Source: Campylobacter lari
GTDB lineage: Bacteria; Campylobacterota; Campylobacteria; Campylobacterales; Campylobacteraceae
Assembly: GCF_900638335.1 (NCBI RefSeq)
Contig: NZ_LR134508.1
Coordinates: forward strand, 248,001-312,000
Length of the DNA stretch: 64,000 nucleotides
Reading direction: 5' to 3'
The notes beneath the pieces are model-generated. The model saw nothing but the letters and a program-made list of their open reading frames with translations. It was not told where the DNA came from and did no database searches. Below, in pieces: positions 9,459 through 17,398 of this stretch; the stretch's first letter is position 1; the number at the start of each line of letters is the position of its first letter. Both the position numbers and the translations under genes were made by a program.

Positions 9459-10862
9459 ATGTCACAAAAAGCAGAGAAATTATGGGGTGGACGTTTTGAT
9501 TTGCCTACAAATAAATTAGTTGAAGAATACACTGCTTCATTATTAGTTGAGCCAAGACTTGCTCCTTTTGATATACAAGGAAGTATAATTCATTGCACTA
9601 TGCTTGCAAAACAAGGCATCATAAAAGAAGATGAAGCAAAAACTATCATCAAGGGTTTAGAACAAGTTAGAAAAGAAATTCAAAATGGAACTTTTGTTTT
9701 TGATATAGCTGATGAGGATATTCATATGGCTGTAGAAAAAAGAATGACACAAATTGTAGGTCCAGTAGGTGGAAAGCTTCATACTGCAAGAAGCAGAAAT
9801 GACCAAACTACGCTTGATTCAAAAATGCATATGAGGGCAGTTATTAAAGAAATTTTAAATCAAATTATTGCTTTGCAAGAAGAGATTATAAATCAAGCTC
9901 AAAAAAATATCAAAGCTATTATGCCAGGTTATACACATTTACAAACGGGTCAGCCGGTACTTTTTTCACATTGGATTATGGCGTATTTTTGGATGTTAAG
10001 TAGAGATTATTCTCGTTTTGAGGATTTGTATAAAAGAATGGATGAGTGTCCTTTAGGAGCAGCTGCGCTTGGTGGAACTACATTTAATATAGACAGACAT
10101 TTTTGTGCCAAAGAATTAGGTTTTACAAAACCAACAGAAAATAGTATTGATAGTGTTAGTGATAGAGATCATATGGTTGAATTTACCTCTGTGGCTGCTA
10201 TGTGTTTTATGCACCTTAGTCGTTTTTGCGAAGAGCTTATACTTTTTTCAAGTCAAGATTTTAAATTTATAGAATTAAGCGATGATTTTTGTACCGGCTC
10301 AAGCATAATGCCTCAAAAGAAAAATCCTGATGTAGCTGAAAAAATGCGTGGTAAGACAGGTAGAATGTATGGTAATGTTATGGCAATGCTAACTATTATG
10401 AAAGGTATTCCACTAGCTTATAATACTGATATGAGTGAAGATAAGGCTCAAGTTTATGATTCTATGGATACTTTAATGGCTAGCTTAAAAATCATAACTC
10501 CTATGATAGAAAAAATGCAAGTAAATGCTAATAATACAAGAGCAGCTGCTGCAAAAGGATTTTCAAATGCTACGGATATGGCTGATTATTTAGTAAGAAA
10601 AAATATACCATTTAGAGAAGCTCATAGCATAGTTGGTGGTGCTGTGAATTATTGTATTAAACATAACAAAATGCTTGAAGAACTTAGCATGGAGGAATTC
10701 CATCAGTTTAATGAAAATATCCAAGAAGATATTTATGAAGCAATTGCTTTAGAAACTTGTATAGATGCAAGAGTATCTTATGCTGGCACAGGAACTAAAG
10801 TGGTACTAGAGCAAATTAAACATGCAAAAGAGCTTTTGGATCAATATAAGGCACAAGATTGA
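9459..10862 (+). CDS. argH: Argininosuccinate lyase
   Basis: Splits argininosuccinate into arginine and fumarate, the last step of arginine synthesis. The superfamily signature GSSIMPQKKNPD is at about residues 280-291, and the HTARSRNDQ and GYTHLQ motifs are present. The 467 residues are normal for the family. AGAAGGA precedes the ATG. Its stop overlaps the start of the C4-dicarboxylate carrier gene by one base (TGATG), so a fumarate-producing enzyme is tied to a fumarate carrier. This pair sits between katA and the second regulator; I do not recall that arrangement in C. jejuni. Confidence 0.95.
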   Translation: MSQKAEKLWGGRFDLPTNKLVEEYTASLLVEPRLAPFDIQGSIIHCTMLAKQGIIKEDEAKTIIKGLEQVRKEIQNGTFVFDIADEDIHMAVEKRMTQIVGPVGGKLHTARSRNDQTTLDSKMHMRAVIKEILNQIIALQEEIINQAQKNIKAIMPGYTHLQTGQPVLFSHWIMAYFWMLSRDYSRFEDLYKRMDECPLGAAALGGTTFNIDRHFCAKELGFTKPTENSIDSVSDRDHMVEFTSVAAMCFMHLSRFCEELILFSSQDFKFIELSDDFCTGSSIMPQKKNPDVAEKMRGKTGRMYGNVMAMLTIMKGIPLAYNTDMSEDKAQVYDSMDTLMASLKIITPMIEKMQVNANNTRAAAAKGFSNATDMADYLVRKNIPFREAHSIVGGAVNYCIKHNKMLEELSMEEFHQFNENIQEDIYEAIALETCIDARVSYAGTGTKVVLEQIKHAKELLDQYKAQD

Positions 10863-12193
10863 TGGATATTATTTTTTTATTAGAACTTTTTATTATTTTT
10901 TCAATGATAGCCATAGGTGGTAGATATGGCGGTATAGGTCTTGGTGTTGCAGGTGGACTTGGTATGTGTATTTTAGTTTTGGTTTTTGGTATGCAACCAG
11001 CTTTGCTTCCTGTGAGTGTTGTATTTATTATACTTGCTGTGATTACTTGTGTAAGTGTTTTGCAAAGTGCAGGCGGGCTTGATTTGCTGGTAAAAATAGC
11101 AGAAAAAATTTTAAAGAAAAAACCTCAAGCCATTGTTTTTATGGGGCCTTTGATTAGCTCTACTTTTACTATTTTTTGTGGTACTACTTATGTAGCTTTT
11201 TCTATTTATCCAGTGATTGCAGAAGTGGCTGCTCAAGCTAAAATTCGACCTGAAAGAGCACTTTCTGTTTCAGTGATTGCAGCAGGTATTGGCGTGGTAG
11301 CTTCTCCTATGAGTGCAGCTACTGCTGCTATGGTAGCTATTTTAGCTTTTAGTGGTACAACGATAGTGCAAATTCTAATGGTAAGTTTACCTGCTTTTTT
11401 TATAGGTGTATTTCTTGCTTGTTTGAGTGTTTTTAAAAGAGGAAAAGAACTTGAGCAAGATGAAGAATTTCAAAGAAGAGTAAAAGCAGGAGAATATCAT
11501 TTTTTAAGTGAAGACTTACAAAATAAAGACAGCGAGCATGATCCTATGGCTAAAAGGTCTTTATATATTTTTGCTTTAGGAATTTTAACTATTATTTTCT
11601 TTGGCACTTTTACGAATTTATTGCCTCATTATGAGCTTGCAAATGGAAAAATAGAAAGACTTTCTACTCCAAATTTAATTCAAATGATCATGCTTGCAAC
11701 AGCTTGTTTGATTATGCTTTTTGCTAAAGTTCCTGCTAATAAACTTGGTGAAGCTTCTGTATTTAAATCAGGGCTTATAGGTGTTGTAGGGGTTTTTGGT
11801 ATAGCTTGGATGACAGGAACATTTTTTGAAGCTTACAAGCCTTTATTTAGCGATTCTTTATCACATGTTGTAGAGGATTATCCGTATTTATTTGGGATGG
11901 CTTTATTTGCCTTTTCTATGGTGATTTTTTCTCCTTCAGCAACAGTAGCAGCTTTGATGCCTTTGGGTGTGAGTTTGGGAATTCCTCCCCAAATTCTTAT
12001 CGTACTTTATCCTTGTGTGAGTGGAGATTTTATAGTCCCAGGTGCTAATCAAATAGCATGTGTAGCTTTTGATAGAACAGGTACAACAAAAATAGGTAAA
12101 TTTGTGATCAATCACTCTTACTTAAGGCCAGGTTTTGTTTTGATTATTAGTGCGACTATCACGGGTTATTTTATCTCTAAGCTTGTATTTTAG
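10862..12193 (+). CDS. Anaerobic C4-dicarboxylate carrier, DcuA/DcuB family
   Basis: A polytopic inner-membrane protein of 443 residues with roughly ten hydrophobic segments. The pattern GGRYGGIGLGVAGGLG near the N-terminus and the GIGVVASPMSAATAAM segment are typical of DcuA/DcuB, which exchange fumarate, aspartate, malate and succinate. The ATG at 10862 is preferred over an upstream TTG at 10859. It is coupled to argH by a one-base overlap. It may export or exchange fumarate from arginine synthesis, or import aspartate for it. Sequence alone does not separate DcuA from DcuB. Confidence 0.88.
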   Translation: MDIIFLLELFIIFSMIAIGGRYGGIGLGVAGGLGMCILVLVFGMQPALLPVSVVFIILAVITCVSVLQSAGGLDLLVKIAEKILKKKPQAIVFMGPLISSTFTIFCGTTYVAFSIYPVIAEVAAQAKIRPERALSVSVIAAGIGVVASPMSAATAAMVAILAFSGTTIVQILMVSLPAFFIGVFLACLSVFKRGKELEQDEEFQRRVKAGEYHFLSEDLQNKDSEHDPMAKRSLYIFALGILTIIFFGTFTNLLPHYELANGKIERLSTPNLIQMIMLATACLIMLFAKVPANKLGEASVFKSGLIGVVGVFGIAWMTGTFFEAYKPLFSDSLSHVVEDYPYLFGMALFAFSMVIFSPSATVAALMPLGVSLGIPPQILIVLYPCVSGDFIVPGANQIACVAFDRTGTTKIGKFVINHSYLRPGFVLIISATITGYFISKLVF

Positions 12194-12202
12194 CTTAGAG
12201 AT
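12173..12202. terminator. Bidirectional hairpin between the Dcu carrier and regulator genes
   Basis: An 11-bp perfect stem (ATCTCTAAGCT / AGCTTAGAGAT) with an 8-base loop covers the stops of both converging genes. TTTTTAAGC follows on the plus side, as expected for an intrinsic terminator. Confidence 0.75.
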
Positions 12203-12869
12203 TGTTTTTAAGCTTTTGTAAATACCTATAGACGCTAGGTTCTGATATATTAAGTGATTTAGCAACTATAGGTATGCTTCCTTTGATGTTAAAAATTCCT
12301 TTTGAATGAAGTTTTTTAATAATCTCATCTTTTTGCTCAGTGCTTAAACTATATCCTGAATTTAAATATTTTAAGTCTATGTTTTCAGCTAAAATATCTT
12401 CTATAGAATGACTAAGTGTTTCTATATTACTCATATTATGTAAATTTACATTGTTTTGGTTATGAATATCTAATAAATCACTAAAATCATTGATTTTTTC
12501 AAGTTCTATGATTTTACTAATAGCATTTCTAAGTTCTGTGGTATCATGATTTATACATAAAATTCCTACGATTTTATTTTGATTTTTAATGAAAAAAGTT
12601 GATCCAGTAACAATCTTAGATTTTCCAACCTTTGCTTTATAATCACATAAAAAATCTTTGTTTAAATACTCTTTTTCTTGTACAAGCTCACTTGCAAAAG
12701 AAGTTAATGGAGAATTAATTGTTCTTCCGCTAATGTGGTTATTTGCAATAGCTGCAATATACGAACCCTCAGGTGCAATTACATGAAAAACTATTTCATA
12801 TTGATCTCCAAGCACCTGCCCTAAAAATTGAGTGAGCTTGATAAATAATTCTTTTTGTTGTTCATCCAT
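12195..12869 (-). CDS. Second YheO-type PAS / HTH transcriptional regulator
   Basis: This 224-residue paralogue of the 6568-7206 regulator has an N-terminal YheO-like PAS domain (about 1-125) and a C-terminal HTH (about 180-221; VAKSLNISEPSVYRYLQK). Both proteins keep EIVFH/EIVLH, NNHIS.RTINSPLT, STFFIK and CINHDT. It is divergent from the ridA operon across a 166-base region with strong symmetry, so that operon is its most likely target. The PAS domain probably senses a small metabolite. I infer amino-acid or dicarboxylate sensing from the neighbours only. Confidence 0.85.
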   Translation of the reverse strand: MDEQQKELFIKLTQFLGQVLGDQYEIVFHVIAPEGSYIAAIANNHISGRTINSPLTSFASELVQEKEYLNKDFLCDYKAKVGKSKIVTGSTFFIKNQNKIVGILCINHDTTELRNAISKIIELEKINDFSDLLDIHNQNNVNLHNMSNIETLSHSIEDILAENIDLKYLNSGYSLSTEQKDEIIKKLHSKGIFNIKGSIPIVAKSLNISEPSVYRYLQKLKNNL

Positions 12870-12921
12870 GATCTAGACCTTTTTGTTATTTTTTGTTATT
12901 TTACAAAATATTTCATCAAAG

Positions 12922-12978
12922 TTGTCAATATTTACAATAATAAAAAAAATTATTATCATGATAAAAAAATATTGACAA
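12922..12978. promoter_or_regulatory. Symmetric divergent promoter/operator (regulator and ridA operon)
   Basis: TTGTCAATATTT (12922-12933) and AAATATTGACAA (12967-12978) form a perfect 12-base inverted repeat. Each arm contains a consensus TTGACA -35 box, one reading left toward the regulator and one right toward ridA. TAATAT at 12995-13000 gives a 17-base spacing for the rightward promoter. A further perfect palindrome, TTATCATGATAA (12953-12964), lies between the arms, where a repressor or activator could control both directions. Which protein binds is inference; the adjacent PAS/HTH regulator is the first candidate. Confidence 0.6.
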
Positions 12979-13035
12979 TTTATTATTATGATGATAATAT
13001 TATATTATGATTTCATTTAAACACAAGGAGTATAC

Positions 13036-13398
13036 ATGGCAAATTATCCAAAGGCTATAGGACCATATTCAGCTTATAGAGAAGCTAATGGTTTGTTATT
13101 TATTTCAGGACAACTTCCTATTAATCCAGAAAATGGGAATATAGAAAGTGAAGATGTAAAAGAACAAACAAGACAATCATTGTTAAATGTTAAGGCTATA
13201 TTAGAAGAAAATAATCTTTATTTTAACAATGTGGTAAAAACTACTTGTTTTTTAGCAAATATTGATGACTTTGTAGCTTTTAACGAGGTTTATTCTGAGT
13301 TTTTCGCAGCTCCATATCCTGCAAGAAGTGCTTTTGCGGTAAAAGATCTTCCTAAAGGTGCTAAAGTGGAGATAGAGGTTATTGCTCATAAAGGATAG
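13036..13398 (+). CDS. RidA-family imine/enamine deaminase
   Basis: A small trimeric hydrolase that destroys reactive 2-aminoacrylate and other imines released by PLP enzymes. Family marks include LLFISGQLPINPENG (residues 20-34), the key Arg97 in PYPARSAF, and the C-terminal LPKGAKVEIEVIA with Glu114. The 120 residues are standard. It is the first gene of a five-gene operon, 3 bases before the DcuC-type gene, and equates to remembered C. jejuni Cj1388. The operon's PLP lyase is the kind of enzyme that makes the RidA substrate, which supports a local clean-up role. Confidence 0.9.
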   Translation: MANYPKAIGPYSAYREANGLLFISGQLPINPENGNIESEDVKEQTRQSLLNVKAILEENNLYFNNVVKTTCFLANIDDFVAFNEVYSEFFAAPYPARSAFAVKDLPKGAKVEIEVIAHKG

Positions 13399-13401
13399 AG
13401 C

Positions 13402-14841
13402 ATGTTGGGTTTATTTTTTGCAGGATGTTCTGTATTTTTACTTGTATTTATGCTCTATAAAAAAATCAACGCCCATATGGCGTTGCTTTTAAGTGGTTTA
13501 TTCTTACTATCTTTAGCAGGAATTTTTGGACTTTCTCCTATCATTAGTGAAAAGCAATCTTTACATTTAGGTCTTTTTGATATTTTCCAAGTTGTTAATA
13601 CAAATATGTCAAGCACTTTAGCAGGACTTGGACTTACTTTGATGTGTATAGCGGGATTTTCTGCATATATGGATCATGTGGGTGCAAGTTATGCTTTATT
13701 TAAAGTATTTGAAAGACCTTTAAAGGCAGTAAAATCACCTTATGTTTTATTGTTAGTTTCATATTTTGTAATCCAGTTTTTAGTGCTTTTTATACCTTCA
13801 CATGCAGGTTTGGCGCTTTTACTTATGGTTACAATGTATCCTATTTTGGTACGCTCAGGCGTTTCTAAGCTTTCTGCGCTTTCAATTATCGCTATTTGTC
13901 AATACATTGACCATGGTCCAGGCAGTGGTAATGTGATTTTAGCTGCAAAAACAGCTGAAATTGATCCTGCGGTGTATTTTGTGCATTATCAGCTTCCTAC
14001 AACTGTACCTATTATCATAGCAGTAGGTATTGCGATTTATTTTTGCTCAAAATATTTTGATAAAAAGGAAAATTTTGTTTTTAATCGTGATGAGATAGAA
14101 AAAGAATTATCAGAAAATGATAGCAAAAAAGAAGAGGTGAAAAAACCACCTAGAATCTATGCGATTTTACCTATTATACCTTTAGTATTAATTTTGGGTT
14201 TTAGTAGTGTTTTAGATAGTATTATGGTGTTAATGGGATTTACTACCATGGAAGAAGTTAAAGCCGCTTCATCTACTGCTATTAAAATGAATGTGCCAGT
14301 TGCAATGATGATTTCAACCTTTATTGCGATTATTTTTGAAATCATTCGTTATAGAAGTTTGATTGATACTTTAAATTCTATTATGGTATTTTTCAAAGGT
14401 ATGGGGCATTTGTTTGTAATCACAGTTTCTTTGATCGTTTGTGGTCAAGTTTTTGCAAACGGACTTTTATCAGTTGGCTTTGTAGATACTTTAATAGGTT
14501 TTGCAAAAGATGCAGGTTTTGGAGTGCTTGCTATTATTATAGCAGTTTCTATTTTGCTTGCTGTATGTGCATTTTTAATGGGTTCAGGAAATGCAGCATT
14601 TTTCTCTTTTGCGCCACTTATTCCAAATATAGCAAAATCTTTTGGGGTTGAAACCATAGCTATGATAGCACCTATTCAAATCATGACAGGTTTTGGTAGA
14701 TGTGTTTCACCTATTGCACCTGCTATTTTGGCAATTTCGGCTATAGCTAAAGTAAATCCATTACAAGTTGTAAAAAGAACGGCTATTCCTATGCTTGTAG
14801 CTGCTATTGTTAATGTGATTATGACTTATATTTATCTATAA
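13402..14841 (+). CDS. DcuC-type C4-dicarboxylate / short-chain carboxylate carrier
   Basis: A membrane protein of 479 residues with about twelve hydrophobic segments, in the DcuC/YfcC group. The phrase CQYIDHGPGSGNVILAAK (about residues 167-184) and the late GSGNAAFFSFAPL re-entrant-like segment fit this family. A charged cytoplasmic loop lies near residues 215-250. It starts 3 bases after ridA and precedes a PLP lyase, so it probably imports the operon's substrate or exports a product such as fumarate or succinate. The corresponding C. jejuni 11168 gene (Cj1389) is remembered as a pseudogene; here the frame is intact. Confidence 0.82.
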   Translation: MLGLFFAGCSVFLLVFMLYKKINAHMALLLSGLFLLSLAGIFGLSPIISEKQSLHLGLFDIFQVVNTNMSSTLAGLGLTLMCIAGFSAYMDHVGASYALFKVFERPLKAVKSPYVLLLVSYFVIQFLVLFIPSHAGLALLLMVTMYPILVRSGVSKLSALSIIAICQYIDHGPGSGNVILAAKTAEIDPAVYFVHYQLPTTVPIIIAVGIAIYFCSKYFDKKENFVFNRDEIEKELSENDSKKEEVKKPPRIYAILPIIPLVLILGFSSVLDSIMVLMGFTTMEEVKAASSTAIKMNVPVAMMISTFIAIIFEIIRYRSLIDTLNSIMVFFKGMGHLFVITVSLIVCGQVFANGLLSVGFVDTLIGFAKDAGFGVLAIIIAVSILLAVCAFLMGSGNAAFFSFAPLIPNIAKSFGVETIAMIAPIQIMTGFGRCVSPIAPAILAISAIAKVNPLQVVKRTAIPMLVAAIVNVIMTYIYL

Positions 14842-14854
14842 AAAGGAGTACAAA

Positions 14855-16024
14855 ATGAACAACAAAACTAAATTAATCCACCTAGGAAGAGGCGATCAAA
14901 AAGCTGAAGTAAGATCAGTTAATCCAACCTTAATGCGTGCATCAACTATACTTTTTAAAGATCATGCAACTTGGCAAAAATACCGCGAGCTAAGAAAAAC
15001 AGATCGTGTTTTAAGTTATGGTGCTAGAGGAACAGCAACTAATTTTGAGCTTGAAAAACTAATTTGTGAGCTTGAAGGTGGCTATAGAGCACAACTTTTC
15101 CCAACAGGACTTGCAGCACTAGCTATGGTACTTTTAAATTATGCTAGTAAAGATGCTCATTTTTTAATCACTGATGCTATTTATGGACCTGTTAGAACAA
15201 TTTGTGATTTATTTTTAACTAAAATGGGTGTAGAAATTGACTTTTTAAAAGCTGATGCGTCTGATGTAGAAGAAAAAATCAAACCAAACACAAAATTAAT
15301 TCTTTGTGAAAGCCCAGGTTCTATACTTTATGAAATCATAGATTTGTCAAAACTTTGTGAAATTGCGCACAAACACAACATACCAGTAGCGATTGATAAT
15401 ACTTATTCAAGTGGGTATTTTTTAAATCCGCTTGAGCTTGGAGTGGATATTTCAGTTATCGCTGCAACTAAGTACTTAAGCGGACATTCAGATGTAACCA
15501 TGGGTATAGTAGTGATTAATGAAAAAGAATGGAAAAATTTTGACAAATTACCAGAAGCTTTAGGATTTACTACAAGCCCTGATGATGCTTATTTAGTGCT
15601 TCGTGGTATGAGAACTTTAGATGTAAGAATGAAAGCACATGAAAAAAGTGCAGATGAGGTAGTAGAGTTTTTACAAAGTAGAAAAGAAGTTAAAACAATC
15701 TTTTATCCAAAATTAAAAACTCATCCAAACCACGAAGTTTTTATGCGTGATCATAAAGGTGCTAATGGTATGGTAACGATTGAATTTGCAGATGGCATTT
15801 CTAAAGAACAAGCTATCGAGTTTGTAGATAATTTAGAATATTTTTCAATCGGTGCAAGCTGGGGTGGATATGAGAGTTTAGCTACTGTTACTACTCCGCC
15901 AAGAACAGCAACAGATTGGAGTGCTAGAGGACCTTTTGTGAGATTTCATATAGGTCTTGAAGATAGTAAGGATTTGATTGCTGACTTAAAACAAGCATTT
16001 GAAAAAATAAATTTTAAAGGATAA
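14855..16024 (+). CDS. Cystathionine beta-lyase-type PLP enzyme (MetC-like)
   Basis: Cys/Met-metabolism PLP family of 389 residues. The PLP-binding Lys206 is in TKYLSGHSDVTMG, with Asp181 and Tyr184 in AIDNTYSSGY upstream and the SYGARGT substrate loop at residues 54-60. Members cleave C-S bonds of cystathionine or cysteine to give pyruvate, ammonia and a thiol, releasing 2-aminoacrylate that RidA would quench. AAAAGGAG precedes the ATG. It lies in an operon with RidA, a carrier, a lyase and MmgE rather than with methionine genes, so its substrate may not be cystathionine. The C. jejuni counterpart is remembered as broken (metC'). Confidence 0.85.
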   Translation: MNNKTKLIHLGRGDQKAEVRSVNPTLMRASTILFKDHATWQKYRELRKTDRVLSYGARGTATNFELEKLICELEGGYRAQLFPTGLAALAMVLLNYASKDAHFLITDAIYGPVRTICDLFLTKMGVEIDFLKADASDVEEKIKPNTKLILCESPGSILYEIIDLSKLCEIAHKHNIPVAIDNTYSSGYFLNPLELGVDISVIAATKYLSGHSDVTMGIVVINEKEWKNFDKLPEALGFTTSPDDAYLVLRGMRTLDVRMKAHEKSADEVVEFLQSRKEVKTIFYPKLKTHPNHEVFMRDHKGANGMVTIEFADGISKEQAIEFVDNLEYFSIGASWGGYESLATVTTPPRTATDWSARGPFVRFHIGLEDSKDLIADLKQAFEKINFKG

Positions 16025-16027
16025 AAC

Positions 16028-17392
16028 ATGGGTGTGAGTGTATTTGATATGAGGTTGCTTCAAGATTCTTGGAGCACTCCTGCAATGAGAGCTATTTTTA
16101 GTGAAGAAAATAGAATTCAAAAGTGGCTTGATGTAGAAGCTGCTTTGGCAAAAGCCCAAGCAAAACTTGGCATTATCCCTAATGAAGCAGCTATAGAAAT
16201 AGCTAAAAAAGCGCATTATAAATTTATGGATATGGATTTTATTTTTGCTGAGTTTAAAAAGACCAAACACCCTTTAGTGCCTACTGTGCGTGGTTTAGAA
16301 AAAGCTTGTGAAAATGGTCTTGGTGAATATGTACATTTTGGTGTAACAACGCAAGATATCATTGATACAGGTATAGTTTTGCAATTTAAAGAAGCTATGG
16401 CTTTAATCAAGCAAGATTTAAAAGATATAGCTAAAAATTTAGCAAAAATCGCAAAAGAGCATAAAAATACAGCGATGATGGGAAGAACCTTAGCTTTACA
16501 AGCTTTACCTATAACTTTTGGACACAAAGTTGCAATTTGGCTTAGTGAGCTTAATCGCCATTACGAAAGAATTATCGAACTTGAAAAAAGATTATATGTA
16601 GGATTAATTGTAGGTGCAGTGGGAACTAAAGCAAGCTTAAGTGACAAGGCTAATGAAGTAGAAAAACTTACTTTAGAAAGCTTAGGTTTAGAAGTTCCTG
16701 ATATCTCATGGCAACCAGCAAGAGATCGTTTTATTGAGCTTGGTTATGTTTTAGGTAATATCAATGCAACCTTTAACAAAATCGCACATCAACTTTTAAT
16801 TTTAGCTCATAATGAAATCGATGAAATTGCTGAGCCTTTTGGAAAAGGTCAAGTAGGAAGTTCTACTATGCCTCATAAAAGAAATCCTGCAGTAAGTGAA
16901 AATGCAGTGACTGTAAGTAATGCCCTAAGAGCTAATATTGCAATTTTAAGCGATATAGAAAGACATGAGCATGAAAGAGATGGTCAAGTATGGAAAATGG
17001 AATGGAAGCTTTTACCAGAAGCATTTTTAATGCTTTCAGTGGTATTAGCAAATATGAAATTTGTCTTTGATGATTTAGAAGTTAAAAAAGACAAAATGTT
17101 AAAAAATCTTGATACACTTAATGGTTTTGTATTGGCAGAACGCGTGATGTTTGCTTTGAGTGATCATTATGGTAAACAACATGCACATGAAATTGTTTAT
17201 GAAAATGCTATGAGAGGCATAGAAAATCATAAAACTTTTAAAGTTGTTTTACTTGAAGATGAGCGTGTAAATAAGGTTTTAAGTGAAAAAGATATCGATA
17301 CTTTAATGGATGCTACAACTTATGTAGGTTATGCACCAAAATTAGTTGATGAGTTCTTAGAAAAAATTGCTAATGCACCAATTCTAAAGTAG
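16028..17392 (+). CDS. Fumarase/aspartase-superfamily lyase (adenylosuccinate lyase-like)
   Basis: A 454-residue lyase with the superfamily loop GSSTMPHKRNP (residues 277-287; Ser278/279 being the base region) and GVTTQDIIDT near 105-114. The closest type is PurB or carboxymuconate cycloisomerase. Enzymes of this fold eliminate fumarate from N-succinyl or related substrates. An AAAGGA site 6 bases upstream supports the ATG. It matches remembered C. jejuni Cj1394, which is additional to the true purB. Its place between a PLP lyase and an MmgE/PrpD protein, with a dicarboxylate carrier, argues for a catabolic rather than purine role. The substrate is unknown. Confidence 0.8.
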   Translation: MGVSVFDMRLLQDSWSTPAMRAIFSEENRIQKWLDVEAALAKAQAKLGIIPNEAAIEIAKKAHYKFMDMDFIFAEFKKTKHPLVPTVRGLEKACENGLGEYVHFGVTTQDIIDTGIVLQFKEAMALIKQDLKDIAKNLAKIAKEHKNTAMMGRTLALQALPITFGHKVAIWLSELNRHYERIIELEKRLYVGLIVGAVGTKASLSDKANEVEKLTLESLGLEVPDISWQPARDRFIELGYVLGNINATFNKIAHQLLILAHNEIDEIAEPFGKGQVGSSTMPHKRNPAVSENAVTVSNALRANIAILSDIERHEHERDGQVWKMEWKLLPEAFLMLSVVLANMKFVFDDLEVKKDKMLKNLDTLNGFVLAERVMFALSDHYGKQHAHEIVYENAMRGIENHKTFKVVLLEDERVNKVLSEKDIDTLMDATTYVGYAPKLVDEFLEKIANAPILK

Positions 17393-17398
17393 GAAAAA

